Assembly (NCBI RefSeq): GCF_036370855.1
Contig: NC_088132.1
Span: forward strand, 59,806,841 to 59,870,840
DNA length: 64,000 nt
Direction of reading: 5' to 3'
Source: Dromaius novaehollandiae
Taxonomy: Eukaryota > Chordata > Aves > Casuariiformes > Dromaiidae
A program made the translations under genes and the position numbers. This document shows positions 47,604-61,358 of the stretch, piece after piece. Position 1 is the first letter of the stretch; every line of letters begins with the position of its first letter. Under the pieces are notes generated by a model that worked only from the letters and a program-made list of their open reading frames with translations, was not told where the DNA came from and made no database searches.

Positions 47604-49910
47604 TGTTTCAGCTTTGCAGCACTCAGAACTTCAAGGACAGAGTTTTCTGTTAAAAGGAATAAGTGGATGCTTGTAAAAAACGGCAGACCCATAAAGGTAT
47701 AAAGGCTCCACATACTTTATAATGGATGTCAGCTCACTTCAGGATGTAATTCAAAATGCTACGCATGATCTGTAATAGGCCTAGCGCTTTGGCCTCAGGT
47801 GACTCTGAATCTGCAGCTGCTGCTGCTCTGCCCATGCTCAGAACAAATGCTTTGATGGGCTGTCTTCAATGGAGACATCACTTCTAAATATTTTAGGGTG
47901 GCTCCTTGCTAATCTTACCCATTTGACCAAGCAGGCTTGGCTCAGTCAAAGAGATAGTTGGGATCAATACCTCGTGGTTAAAGAGGAACTATCAGCTTAT
48001 CCTGAAAAGGGAAAGCAGAGCAAAACACCTGCTGACAGATGTATAGTGGGTGATATCACCAAGAAGTATCAACATTTACAAAAGAAGTTCTAGTTTCAGC
48101 AGTATTTCGTGCGGTTTTATCAGCCAAATTTCTGTGAAAACCATTCACTGCCATTATCTGCAATGTAACAGTATCAGTTGTATGTCTACACCGCATGTTT
48201 TGGTCAGCAGCCGAGAGGTGATCAATGGCATATTCACCTACAACTGCAACACCTGAGCTTTGCAGACGGGTGAATAAATAGGAGTATGTGGAACTAAAGA
48301 TACATTCATATTTGGATTCTGTTTACTAAGAAATCCAGCAAGCTGCTGCCAGTCAGACTCTTAGCCAATGCCTTATTTATAAATGAGGTTGCTTGCAAAA
48401 AAAGTGAATTTCATATGAAATCAAAACATCACTTCATGCTGAGTTTGGTAGACATAAATCAGATTTTCATTTGCTTTTGTCTTCCCCAGGGTGCACATCT
48501 CTGTCTGGGCTGTAGCTACAATAACTTTGTTAAGATTTTTGGCTTTAGGCTCTATTAATGCCATCATCACCACTGGAAACATGGTATAGTTCACTATCTG
48601 TAACATTTTTACATACGTTGTACTTCTTTCCCCCGGCACTTAGCACACAAAAGTAAGAGAGCTTTACCCACTGTCCTCTGAAAAAGTCACAAACTTCATG
48701 GTAGTTCAGTTTTACAATCTGTATGACACAGAACATTTCTAATTAATAAGGTTATTTCTCAGAGAGAAATGTTCTTAATAGAACAAAAAAAGCCCCTTGC
48801 CTGTTTAAAAATTACTGCAGAAAGTCAAGCAGAATGATACGCTAAATGAAGTTTTGATAGATTCGGGTACCTTGCCATAATGGCAGAGCTTTTTAATACT
48901 TCTGTTGAAACAGTACTCCTTTTGAGGCATTAGGTCTATTGAAATGAGTACAGTCGCTTTAGAGGCTAAACTGCACTTCGTAACAACAAGTTATCTACTC
49001 TGGTCTAGCACACACGAACGCAGCAGCAGCAAACATGAGGGCAAGTGGCAAACTCTTGGGTATAGAAACTGCAGAGCAAACTTCCTAATGAAAGCACAGG
49101 TCTGACAGTCTCGCCCTTTCAAGGATGTTCCTGTTTTAATCAAACTCTCTTTCCTGTCACCAGAATGCAGCTATTCAAGTAGGCCAAGCCACCCATAAGT
49201 ACCAAAAGAAATCACCATCACAACAGAATTACTGAGTTAATCAACCTCTAGGGAAGGAGCATGACAAATGTGAGAAAGAGGGAGAACGAGGGAAAATGTG
49301 CTTGTCTTGAAGCATTTATAAAATAATTTTTATACTAGCAGCCTCTGGGTAAATTAGCTTGGAGGTGGCCTATATTCTCACTGACTACTTGCCGTGAGCT
49401 GAAGGTTGTCGGCCTCCGCTCAGTCTACCTCCCGGCTAATTTGTGCTCGAGGCAGAAATGTAGGGGGAGACACAAAGATGGTTTGAAACAGCCCAAGAAA
49501 AGCCAGAAATTAAGGAGTGCCAGGCTCTCAAGATATAGGATCAGTGGGGTGGGTCTTGTTAGCAGAGGGGGCTCCCATCAGTTCCCCACCAGCTGTGGAG
49601 GCACCTGTACCAAACCAGCCTCCAGAAAGGAGCCAGAGAAAGGCCTAAAATCCTCTTTCAGCTTTGTGCATGCCTGTGTGCCTGTGCATGTGCATGCAGC
49701 GACTCACCATGGAAAGAGCCAAACTGAAGTCCCAGCCCAGGCAGGCCCACGGCTCAGCCCAAGAAACGCTGCAAAAGGCACCAGCAGTGGGGCTTGTGCG
49801 GCCAGCTTTGGCATCCCATCAGCCCAGTGCCAGTCAGAAGTGGGAGCACCTCGCACCCTTGCTCAGGCCCGCTCAGGCCCTGAGCTCCCTGCTGAGACGA
49901 CAAAGGGCGA
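47604..49910. other. Non-coding sequence, nothing recognised
   Basis: Short frames to 163 codons (49441-49932 plus, Ser/Pro/Lys-rich, ending inside a minisatellite) without motifs. The 10-mer gctcaggccc is directly duplicated at 49861-49880. Confidence 0.45.
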
Positions 49911-50047
49911 GGGGACCCTAGCAGAGGGATGAGCATTCACGATACTGGCCGATTCGGGGACCCTAGCAGAGAGAAGGAGCATTTACGATACTGGCCGATT
50001 CGGGGACCCTAGCAGAGAGAAGGAGCATTTATGATACTGGCCGATTC
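49911..50047. repeat. 46-bp minisatellite, three copies
   Basis: Units 49911-49955 (45 bp), 49956-50001 (46 bp) and 50002-50047 (46 bp), each beginning 'ggggaccctagcagag' and ending 'actggccgattc'. Copies 2 and 3 differ at one base (acg to atg); copy 1 differs at a few positions and one indel. The near-identity points to recent duplication, and copy number is likely polymorphic. Confidence 0.95.
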
Positions 50048-50533
50048 CCTGCCACAATTGTAGAGACATTAGGCCAAAAGGTTTTAATTTAACTGAGGCT
50101 TTGTCATAAAATATGAGTTACTACATCTGGTTAGTTTGTTTTAACTTCTGCCCTGTTCCTAGTGTCCTCTCTGTTCTGCTACCAGAGTCTCTGTGGTGCA
50201 GAGCAAGGATTTGGGGTCACAGGCTGAGAGAAGGGGTCAGGTAGCTGGGTATCTATCCCTCTTGCATGTGAGTACCCTGTTCATCCCAAATTACCTCAAG
50301 CCATTCTGAGACCAAAATTATTCACTGGAAGACTTTGCCTTGAGGGAACTGCAAGCTCTATTTCTTTAATGATTTTAATGGTCAGAATTGTGCCAGGTCA
50401 AGCTATTTAACTGTGTATTTAATTAGTCATCTGTATGCACGTAACTTAAAGGTGTTCAGCTGTGCTATTTTATAGGGATTAACTAAGTGGGCAGTAAATC
50501 ACCTATGCCAGCAATAAAAATATTTATAGCAGA
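50048..50533. other. Non-coding sequence, nothing recognised
   Basis: AT-rich, no frames of note and no repeat recognised. Confidence 0.5.
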
Positions 50534-50593
50534 CATCCCCCCCTCCTTTTTTTTAGCACTATTAAACCCCCCCCCCCCTTTTTTAGCACTATT
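50534..50593. repeat. 30-bp direct duplication of a C-run/T-run/agcactatt unit
   Basis: Two tandem units, each with a C-rich run, a T run and the word agcactatt; the words start at 50555 and 50585, a period of 30. The homopolymer parts differ in length and purity between the copies. Confidence 0.85.
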
Positions 50594-53500
50594 TTTGCTA
50601 CATTGTTTGTAGTGGTAGAGGTCTGCATAAGAATAGTTCCGCTCTTAGATATGGGAGAAACACAGTAAGGGGTTTTGACAGACATCGGCTAGAAACAGCA
50701 GTGGGCAACACAGAATGAACTGAAACGTGAAGTTCACAGCCAGACAACCCCAAAAGTTATTGCCAACTGCAGACTTGTTGTATTAAAGAAACATGCATGC
50801 AACATGGAATCAACTTAGCCCTATGGAAGCACATAATTTAAAGAGAAACAGGAGAAGAAATATGACCTGAACTGGTAGGTAGTAGCTCTCTGGCTTGAAT
50901 AAATCTTAAGTGTATTTGGCTGCTAACAGTTCACGAGTTTGCACTGGCAAAATACTGCTTGGAATCAGTGCAGTTAGCTTTGTGGCATTGCTTGTTCTGT
51001 GGGTGAACAGACCTTTTTCCATGTAAGTGCTATCGAAATGCTGCAAAGAATTATGGGACCATGATCCTGCATAGATAAAATGCGTATTTCAAAGTGAAAC
51101 TCTTTTGCACCTACATCGCATGGAGGTGAGTTCCTCCTCAACAGAAGCAATGTTGTTAGTTTTGCACAAATATTTTCTATGCTGCCTTTGACAATAAATC
51201 TCTTGGGAGAACATTGCCTGTTTAAAACAAGCACTGACCTGTGAAACACAGGAAAATAGATATTGTTAAAAACCTTGGCTCGATTGCTTGGAGATCATGT
51301 GGCAAGGCCAGGTAACTTTTGAAGTGGTGCATGGGGAGTTGTTTGAGCAGTACAAGCTGCACTGACAACACAACTGACTTGAGTGTGTTAGCCTCTTTGC
51401 ACTACTTGGCACTTTTATCCCAATAAATAACATCATGAGACATTCATTCCCATTGCATTGTTATTGCAATGTGACCTACATGGGCAGCCAAAGGTTTTCT
51501 GTTTTTGTCATTTTTCTCTTGGAGAAAAATGGATGAGGGAGTCAGATATGTTTGAACTTTTCCTGTTTACCAGAATCGTGGCACTCTGAACTCAGGTGGA
51601 AGCAAGCAGCAGGAGACATCTTTTTTGATCTCGACTCTTTCAGCAATTCTTGGCCTCTAAATAATTTTTCTCTCCTCTTCTCTTCAGGTCTGTCTACTGC
51701 TTGCTTACTGCCTTCTCTCTGGTTTTCCTGCTATTTCTGCTCCAGACACCTAGACAAACTTAAGTCCACCAATTTGTATGCTAGCTTCTGCAAATACAGT
51801 ATGTAGCCTGGAGCTACATAGTTTAGCTTCTACTCAGGCATAGCTTCCTCTGTTCTCTCCCATGGGTGGTGTCCCTCCTGGATGTGTCTTGACGGTGCAA
51901 GGACGATAGATAGGGTGTAGATTTGCACAGAAATGCTGGGAAATGCTTCTGGCTTCCACAGTTTACAAATAGCTGCCGAGTGCTTAAAATGACTGCCCAG
52001 GCCAGGCAGGAGGGATGGGGCTTTGAACCTGTGGTATTAAAGAGATTTTTTTCCCAGTTCTTGGGCAAGTCTTATGAGACATTAAACGTGGCAGCTGTTT
52101 CCCTCCTTCAGTCAAACTCCCCCCAAATAATAAATCAGCTGTAAGTAGAAGAAAATACTTCATAAGTTCTGATCGTGTTTGGCAAATACTTCCATTGAAA
52201 CAGAAAAGCGGGTGGGAAGAGAGAATTTTTGAAAGTCTCAATTTTTTTCTTTATTATATTAAAAAAAGGAAACAAACATGGTATGGAGTAGCTTTTCCCA
52301 TTTTGAAACAAAAATATGTTTGGTTGAACAAACCATTTTCTGTGTCCTGAAATAAATGAAATCATTCATGCCAAGTAGAACACTGGAATTGCTGGTCAGC
52401 CCAAAATTATCTCAAAATGGTGGGCATGTGCACTTAACTTTCTTTAACCCTGCTCTCTTACTCTTCCTTTCTGGTTCCATTTGCACCAATTTCTTTTTCC
52501 CTTTTTTTTCTTCCACCCAACCGAACTGTTTTTACTGTGTTTACTCTTCTGCCCCAGTAAATTAAAGAACTGGACAAATGTGATGCTGCTCTTCTCTGAG
52601 GAGTTCCTTCTCCTGCATCTGCTTAGTGACACTGCACCATCCTGGTGTTACATGGCTCAGTGCCTGTGGGTTAGAGGCTCTCGTTGGCAGAGGTATATGG
52701 TGGGGACATATATCTGCTGGCAACAAGAAGTACACTAAACTTTACTTCTTTTTCTTGAGCCAGTTGGAATAGGAGAATGCACTTTGACAGGCCTATTGAG
52801 TTGCTGCTCTACTGGTGGCTCCTAGGAGTAAATTTAGACACGTACTTTTCTCTTTATCACCTGTCCAAACAGCAAGTACTTTGGAAATGCAGAAATATTT
52901 CTTCTGCTTAGTACTGAGTGAGGTCTTTTGTTCTTCTGCACAACTGCACAGGATCAAACCAGAAAGAATAAGAGTTTCTTTATTTTCCCTAAAACCCTTG
53001 GAAACCCTTGCCTGCTTTAGCTGTGCTCACTCCCACCCAGCCTCTGCAGGAGCTCTGTTTGCTCTTCCTGAGACTGCAATTACCAGGCGCTCCCCTTGGC
53101 AGCTCTCCCTTCTTGGTACATTCCTTTTTGTTATGCTAATATACTTATAACCAGCTCCAGCTTCTTATACTGTAATATACCCCTTTTGATTCTCTAATCT
53201 ACTTCTCTCTGTGCATTAGGGCAGAGAATAGTTTGCCAAGGGCCCGGCAGAACGTGTTTAGCTGACTGATTCTAGTTGTTCCTATTAGACCCTGGCATGC
53301 TTCTGAGATTTGTCACTTCCACACAAATCTCACTCCTAATCCTAGGGTTTAGCAAAGTTTGGACGGATTTGAATTCTACTACATCTTTTTTAAAGGAGAT
53401 GATAATGTTCTCTGATGAAAGATCTCTGGATGAAAAGCCTATGTGCTAAGTATTAGCACGAGAATATCACTTCAGTCCAACTCTCTCTCTCTCTCTCCCC

Positions 53501-56249
53501 ACCTCCCCCTTTCTTTTCTTAAAGACAGGTGCCTATGTTGAGAGGACACCATCAGTGCATTGAGCCTCTGAATCTGTATGCCATACCTTGGGGGCAAAGA
53601 CATGATTTACTGTTGCCGTAGAGGCATGTACAAACAAGGACATAACTTATATCCGACATTCCAAAATACGGCTCTTATGGAGCTGATCGCTCAAATTACA
53701 TTCCCAGTGAGCTGTACTTCCTGGTGGAAACCCTTTGAAGTGTTCAGGCCTTATGGCAACGTCTTTCCTCAGAACAAAACATGAAGTATTTTCTTAAGTC
53801 TTTAACTGATATTTTAAATGATTGTATCATTAAAAAAGATTTGACCTGTTTTCATAGCTGTATTTCTTGTTCATTGCGAAGCTGTTTGGCCTCTGGAGTG
53901 CCAGTCCTTAGCATTTGCACCACTGTACCATTTCACAGACTGCTTTTATTTTCTCCCACACTGATGCAGGAGGAGTGGCTGGATTTATGGCATTATGTCT
54001 AAAGGTCACATAGCAGCCAGCTCACTGTATGGAGTTTGGACTGCAATGAGTTAGTTCTCAAGGGGTTCAAACACTGCATGAAGGATATCATGCCCTTCCA
54101 CATCTATGCAAAGCATATGTCCAACAATAAACACCTATAAAAGGATGGGGAAAATGTAGTCTAGCATGTAAGACAGCCAGGGAATTTTCTTCTGATCAAC
54201 ATACCTGACTTCAGCAAAGGACTACTAGGTGAAAAAGGTATCCTGGCTTTGATGTGAAACACACCAAGAGCAGTTCCACTGTCAAACATAGAGGTATTAG
54301 GCAGGTGTTTAGATACAAGTATTTTTGAATTTCTCTGCTGAAGCAAAGCCCTCACCCTTCCTTATAAACTTCACCTTTCATGAAGATTGCTGATGGGGTT
54401 CTGATTTTAACTTCACTGAGAAATTACTGCCATTTGGGGACAGGGAAGCTGGAATTGAAAGATTCCAGCAGTGCATCTAACTTTGAAGGCAAGGACATGA
54501 ATGAAAATTAGTATGCATAGGGATAGCTTTTTGCATAGGCAGGTCTGTGGTGGCTAGTTTAAACACGTGCATGCTAGGACATCATATATGAACACATGGG
54601 AGGGAGGTGGGATGTCTTTTAGTAGCATTAGCAGAGATGAAAGGGCATGGCTGGTGTGGGATTTCCTCTGGAAGAGAGATTGTTGCTTCCCCTATTATTG
54701 GGTTCTCTCTGGGGTTTAGTTTGTTTGTTTAACCTCTTTCTGACAGTAAATATGACTTGGAGGAGCTCCAAGTTCTGGAATGCTTTGACTTGGTATAATA
54801 TGGGACACCTTTCAAATATGTAAGGATGAAGCAGAAAACAGGCCAATGCTGAAGAGCCCTTCAACAAAGCTTGTCTTTCCAATGCCCATGCTAAGCTTAT
54901 CCAGTTTTCAGTGAGGCATGATATGCTTTGCTTATAGGTAGGAAAACCTTTCTTTATCTCAGTGTAAAGGAAGCAGACAATGTTGCCCTCTGATATCTGC
55001 AGCTGCCTGGCCCCGGGCAAGAGCTGAGTTCACTGCCTCACGGGTCCCTTGCAAGGGGGCAGCTCTTGCAGGCAGCCTGGCTGAGAGCCAAGGAAGGCAA
55101 ACCTCCAGGCATGGTTATTTCACAGTCCTCATCCCCACCAGCATGGGCGAATGGAGCTATGGGGTACGAGGCCGCATGCAGGGGCGGCAGGGAGGAGGCG
55201 CAGCACCACAGGCTCATTATTCCTGCTGCTTCCTGGGGAAAGCAAGAATCCTCTTTCACTGCCTTCCCAACTGTCTTCTGAGCTCCCCAATAAAATTTCA
55301 CATGGCTTAAATTCGGCATGCTTGATGGCTTAACAGGGAACTATAATTGCAAGGGGATTAGATGTGTTTCGTGTTTGGAAATTGGCTTCGTTGTTGTTGT
55401 GTTGGCCCTAACTTCTCTCTGAGAAGGCAGCTGCTTGTTGTTCCTGCCCGTAACGCTGCTTGGGCAGAACTCCGCTCACTTCATGTTGCTACAATGCGTT
55501 GCACAGCAAGGAAAGCCGAACACTGGCCTGACAGACAATTGGCAAGAGAAGACTCTCATTGAACATCCTGTCTCCAGTATTTTAACTTTATCATCATGAT
55601 GGTTTTTAAGGATCTTCCCAAAATGTAGCCAGAAAATGGAAGTAAAATGACCCTGATACATGATCAGAAATCAGGGAGTGTCATGCTCCTGGCTGCAATA
55701 ACCCCTAATAAATATTAGTGTAATGAGGCAGGTACTAAGTCAAGTTGTGAAAGAGACCACTTCAGCTGCTGAAGAAAACCTTTGCCAAAGTACTCCCACG
55801 GTATCATGCAAATAAGGTTTCCAAAACACACACCTTTGGGAGACGCTTGCTTCAGCGGTTTCTGCATGGCTGACTGCACCTAGCACGCAGCAGCCACAGG
55901 CCTGTGCAAAGCGCTCCAGCTTTCCAGCACTGCTTCCCACCGTTAGGGGCAGGAGGGCAGCAGCTGGAAAAACATGCAACCTGCCTCTGTCCAGCTCTGC
56001 TCCACCGGTGCAAAGGGAGCAGAAACTGCTACTTCTCTCTGGCTGGCAGAGACGCAGGCAGTGGCCCCGCCGAGGCCGGCCGAGGACGTGTGGCTGGTTA
56101 CCCACCACGGTCCCTGCTGCCCTGGTCTCTCTGAGCCCTCCCCACTGCCTTGAGCAGAGCCAGACCAAGGAGGCGTCAGCCGCCCCGGGGCTCGGCTTCC
56201 CCAGGGCTAACCCTGGCGTGGCAAAGGACCTGGCAGCAAGTGTTTAAAC
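50594..56249. other. Non-coding sequence, nothing firmly recognised
   Basis: Short frames to 142 codons on both strands without domains. A (CT)n run lies at about 53481-53498. A small GC- and CpG-richer patch occurs at 56040-56220. No transposon signature was recognised. Confidence 0.45.
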
Positions 56250-56450
56250 AAGTATGCGTGCTGCTGAAATTGCACAGGCATTTTGATTTACTGGAGATGA
56301 AAATCTCGGTGGTAATCATTCACCTGATTTGTGCATGTAATCAATTACTTAACTTGGCAAGAATGAGGTATACATGTGTAGGTGGCATGTGTAATCATTA
56401 TCCTAATTTGTGTATCTATTGCAATTTATTTTAAGCTGCTGATTATGTCA
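56250..56450. promoter_or_regulatory. Candidate conserved non-coding block
   Basis: Repeat-free AT-rich sequence rich in TAAT/ATTA cores. It contains two diverged copies of a word ('gtaatcattcacctgatttg' starting near 56313 and 'gtaatcattatcctaatttg' near 56391), about 78 bases apart. Repeated homeobox-like sites of this kind are common in developmental enhancers. This is inference from motif texture only. Confidence 0.3.
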
Positions 56451-57314
56451 TGTCTCTCTGTGTTTTTTTTTTTTTTAACAATGCAAGTCATGCTACGGTG
56501 AGAAGCTACACAGCCCATGGTTAAAGTTGCAGTCAGGGTTAAGACTTTTAGCTGTCTTCTCTTTTCAAACATAAAAGAATTATCGATCCCCAAATTTCTA
56601 AAGATGATAATCACATCAGGAAGGGGAATCTAATCAGAATATTCAAAAATCAAACAGCAACACAAAACCCAAACCAGGCTTTTAACTGATCTTCCGTGGA
56701 GTCTGACCTCTGCTTGGCCTAATGCAAAACGGCTTTGACGAATGCATACTGCCTGGGTAGTCCTTACTGAGCTATTTCTAGCAGAAGTGAGAAGTGATTA
56801 GAGCAGTAAGAGGCCCACTTCCATAATTTTTTTTTAATAATGCAGTGCGGGGCACCAGCAGTCTTATAGTTCAAGGACTAAGGGAATAAAGATTCATTTT
56901 ATTTTTGTGTGATTCAAACATTGTTAGTAGAGGAAAAACACATAGTCATAATAACAAAAAATTCTGCTCATTAGTCACTTTTCTTTTAAAATAAAATGTC
57001 TCTTCGAGGAAGACAAAAACTGAGAATGTGGTATAAGCCATGGTGACCTCATAAGTCATTACAGCTAAGGAATACACTTAATTCCCTTCTGTGATATATC
57101 TGGAATTGATTTTCCATTTATATCTTCTTTTTAACAACAGCAGCATGGTTACTGCTTCAGGGCCACAAAAAGATCGCCTTATGGATGGTAATTTTGTTGT
57201 CGTTACTGTTCTTAATTTGGTGGGTAGCCAAACATCACTTTCTATTTCTCTCTTTAGCAGTCTACCCTGAGTCTTTGGATCCTGATAGCAAAACAGATTG
57301 CCACCACTCCTTAC
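56451..57314. other. Non-coding AT-rich sequence
   Basis: Contains T14 at 56463-56476 and a shorter T run at about 56828. No gene or transposon signature. Confidence 0.5.
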
Positions 57315-57405
57315 CTGGTAGATAGCCAGCACCTGAATTTTGACTAGCTCTGAACATAAACTGGGAGTCCCCACGTGCCATGAGAAGTCGCATCCTACTC
57401 ACTGC
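57315..57405 (-). other. Weak candidate exon, minus strand
   Basis: The donor 'taccag|gtaagg' on the minus strand is strong. The acceptor is uncertain, either 'tatcaacaag' or four bases further at 'ggcag', preceded by a pyrimidine stretch 'cctccttctttccc'. From the first acceptor the frame is open (AVSRMRLLMARGDSQFMFRA and on to the donor). No family is recognised and no partner exon was found. Confidence 0.15.
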
Positions 57406-60400
57406 CTTGTTGATACGGGAAAGAAGGAGGTTGAGAATGTGGCAACTTTCCATGCTTGAGAACTCCTATTTGCTTCAGAAATTAGATACAATGCTACTTT
57501 CCGAGTGCAAAAAGAAACCATTTCTGTGGCAGCTCCAGGCCTGGAGGCGATGGAGACGAGCGGATGCAGTGACTGAATTTGCAGTGAGCCCACCGAGCAC
57601 AGGAGTGTGACCGTGCTCACAGCGAGCGTGACTTGTCCAGCATTCCTCTGACTGATTGCACATACAGGGGGGATTTCTGGAAACCATTCAACCATCTTGT
57701 GCTACTGAAACCAGGCCCAGCAGTGGCTGGACTCAGATTTTTGGAACCCTATGTTAGTGATACTGTGTCCATAAACCAAGGCAGCAGCATACCAGGAATA
57801 TAGATTACCACATAATTCGCAGACAAAACTTTCACGTCAGCAGTTGGGAGAACTGTGTGCCCTTTCTCCTGAACCAGGTGGCAGTAATAGGAGGAGAGCA
57901 GTTACCCTCTGACAATCGAAAAAGAAGGTAGGATGTGACACAACACTTCAGAGCATTTTAAGGAGTTGGGCACAACTTGCCAAGTTGGTGTCAGGATTTC
58001 AGACATGGAGGTGTTCACATAAGGTGTTCAGTCCTTGCAACATGTGGGTCTGAGGTAAGATATCCTGCCAGAGCATGGGTGGCCAATGAGCGTGGTCCAA
58101 AGCCAGCTCAGTTTTTCATCTCTGATGTAGGGCAGGCCCATGTACACGCAGGCTGATTTCATGAAGAGCCTTATGAGTCCCCTTGTGTGAGTCCCCTGCA
58201 CCACACTCCCCTGGGGCCCTGGAGATGCAGGGACATCTGAACTAGCTTGACACGCAGCCCAGTGGAGTTTATTAGCATGGGCCGGAGATATGCAGATGTG
58301 AGTACACTGCTTCTGGACTCGCATCAACTTTGGGAACAGTGTAGTGTTTCTGAGAAGCTTGCCCCCCTGTTGAACTCCTGCAAGGCACCTGCTCCAGTCT
58401 CTACATCTGCAGCATGGATAATCCTCAACCTAGATAAATAGTCCCTAGCTAACAAAACTGTCTGAATTTGTGGTTACTATTACTAGCAACCATTATTGCT
58501 GTTACAAGCACAGGTGCTACATGAGCACCCAAAAGTCTAGTCACAGAACACGATTGCATTGCCCCACGCACTATCCAAACACAGATAAACCTGCAACTAA
58601 ACTGTAAAAGAGCAAAATCTACAGAAGAATATGGCTAGACAGACAGTGAGGGGACAGGAGGAAATAACGAGACCACATTGGTCAGCCTGCCATGCTGTGG
58701 CAGCTGTATAGCAGGGGTCAATATGCTCAGTTTTCTTTTTAAGCGTTGCAAAGGAAAATATCAGTGAAGGTTTGAAAGAAAGATAATAAGTGAGCTTTGG
58801 AAGGATTTATGGAGAGTTCCTGCCAAGATTAAGTGCGGCAGGGGTGAAAGCATGGAGAGGCATGTTTGAATACTTACAAGGTAGACAATTAAGGCAACCA
58901 TCATTGACATAGCAGAGGTCAACACACCTGGACCAAATAGGTAAGAGTGTTAGGCAACGAAGAGTCTCTGAGGAACTATAAAACAATGTCCCCTTCTAAG
59001 CTACTCTCGTAATCTGATGCAATTGTAACTGTTTTAACCCTTACAGTTGGTCCAGTCTTCCTGTTACCAGTGTCAGCCCTTCTTACTAACTCTCACATAC
59101 TTCCTTATTACCCTTTGACATTATGCTAAAGAGAGCCTGAGATAATGAAACATCAAAAAAGACGGGTTTGTTTAAACAGGGTTTTCATAGCCAATATACT
59201 GTTTTCACAAGTAACAATCTAACAAATGGAACCTGCATGTAGGTGCCCAGCTGAAGACAAACTAAGCTTTCATCTTCTGTATTTGAAATTAATTATTATA
59301 CAGACAGTATTACAAATCAGGAGACAACACTCAGGTACTCTGGAACTTGAATACTAGAGCAAAATTTTGGGCTTTGCTACAGTCAAATCATGCACTGGCT
59401 GTGCTGAGGCTGGGATTCTTTACGAGCTGTCTAATGAATAAATGGGACATAGACAGTTCTCAGCCTTTACTTAGACTGACACGAGTCATGTAAACAGTCC
59501 AGTGGCTCCTCTGAAGCATACTTTAGTTGGAATGCAGACAAATAAAATGCTGATGTAGCCAATTAATGAAATACTTTCTTAATTTTACTAGTGAGTTGAA
59601 ATCAGTGCAATCATTAACCTGCTTGAAGTGCTTTGCTGAGTTAGGAGCTAAGACTTTGTAAGAAGATGAATGCAGACTGAGAACTCCAAAAACAATTTGC
59701 ATAAACTTGCTAAAGCTTTGAAAAGTAGTATTTCTAGTTGACATAACTGTACAATACAAGTCCATGGAATAAAAGTGTCATTTGGAATATCTGCATAACT
59801 CAGTCATAAGCATTCTGAATGCATGAGTGTTTAATGTACCTTCTTTCATTAATGAATGCAGCCACTTCCAGGGTGAACTCTAAGAAAGTGATGAACACAG
59901 CACAGCAACAGAACCCAATAATTCAGGAAAGAAAATAAAGATGATAGAAACTACAGGGAATTCTAAGCATCTTCTGAATATAATAACCAAGATACGGATT
60001 TTGTTCTGGACACCTTGATTAATATCACCTACTCTTGTGCAAGGTGCCATGGGACCTTTTAAAGAGCACTTTCTTTTACAGAGCCTCTAACAGCATAGCT
60101 CTTCCTAATCATCTGTGGGAGCATGATTTCAGTATTGACTTGGAAGTATACTATATACTAAATCACCAAAACTATTTTCTGGAACAACTTGCTTTTATTT
60201 TGGTGATCTTCTATCCAAGTAATAACACAGGCCAACATTTTATGACAATGGCCTGATTTCTTGTCTCTATTCAGTTTTGTTGTTAATATACTTGCAGCTT
60301 TGCCATCAAAGCAGATTAATTTTCACTCTCAGTTCACTGGCAAAGGCATCCCATCACATTGCACATAAAACTCTGTGCGTGTCTGTGGGTGAGCACACGT

Positions 60401-61358
60401 GAGGGTGTGCACAGCCTAGCTATTAAGGAGTTGGCCCATTTGCCTGTTTTTCTGACTTTAGAAAAAATGAACCATCTTTAATTTGCTCTTTATTTCTCCC
60501 TCAGGCTGTTACACAAACTAAGATAACAGCTGTCTTAGAAGTAAAAGCCTTCCCTGCCTGTTTTCAATCTCTCTCCTTGGACATCATTCTGTTTCTTGTG
60601 CTGCTGATTCATTGCCTTGCATTACAATCTACGTTCAGTGAAGAGGCCACAGGGAGACGTGACAGAAGCACAGGGACCCTGCCAGTAACAGAAATCTTCC
60701 ATAGAATATAGCCTCGACGCCAGTGGACAGGATCAGAAACAGTTAGCAATGCAGCTACCACATTATGACAGGATACTCTAACAGACCAGATAAAAGAGTT
60801 GGAGTTTCTTTGTAACAAATTTCCATTTCACTAAATGATTGTAGTATTAAAGTTGGTAGAAGCCAGCAAAAAAATTGCTCCATATACAATACATCCAAAA
60901 TAGGCCATAAAAGGCTTCGGTTTTTAATTCTGTATCTTTCATTCTCCATTCTGATTGGGTAGGAGAAATCTGATTTCTGCTTTTCATGATTTTGGATACT
61001 TATGTACCTTTTTCTAGTGGATTAACCCCATTCTTCATCTGGAAGCCTGGGATTGCACCATATTTTCTTTGCTTTTACAGTCAGCTGGAATATCTCCAAC
61101 CCCGAATGGGGCTCTGTGCCCTTGGCTTTGACATTTGGTTTCTAGTCTCCTCTAATAATCAGGGTTAATTCCTTCACTTGTCCCAATGATCTGTTGGCTT
61201 TGAATTGCCCTAATTCATATGATGCTTCTGTCCCAGCACCAGTCCCTGTATCCTACAGCTGGCACTCTGGTAGCATCTCACCCTGTATTGGGAATGTGAG
61301 AAGCACATTTTAAAATAGATCGCTCTGCTTTGCTTTTCTCTCCCATTTCATCTTTCAG
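57406..61358. other. Non-coding sequence, nothing firmly recognised
   Basis: Short frames only. The stretch 58640-58950 is purine-rich and repeat-like in texture (runs of gaggggacaggagg type), but I cannot name a family. Donor-like sites at about 58055 and 58945 have no coding partners. Confidence 0.4.

Noticed and set aside
49441..49932. 163-codon plus-strand frame
   Set aside because: Ser/Pro/Lys-rich, ends within a minisatellite unit, overlaps other open frames and has no domain.
58640..58950. Purine-rich stretch as an endogenous retroviral or other transposon fragment
   Set aside because: The texture is repeat-like, but I could not match it to any remembered family, and no LTR ends, primer-binding site or coding motif is present.
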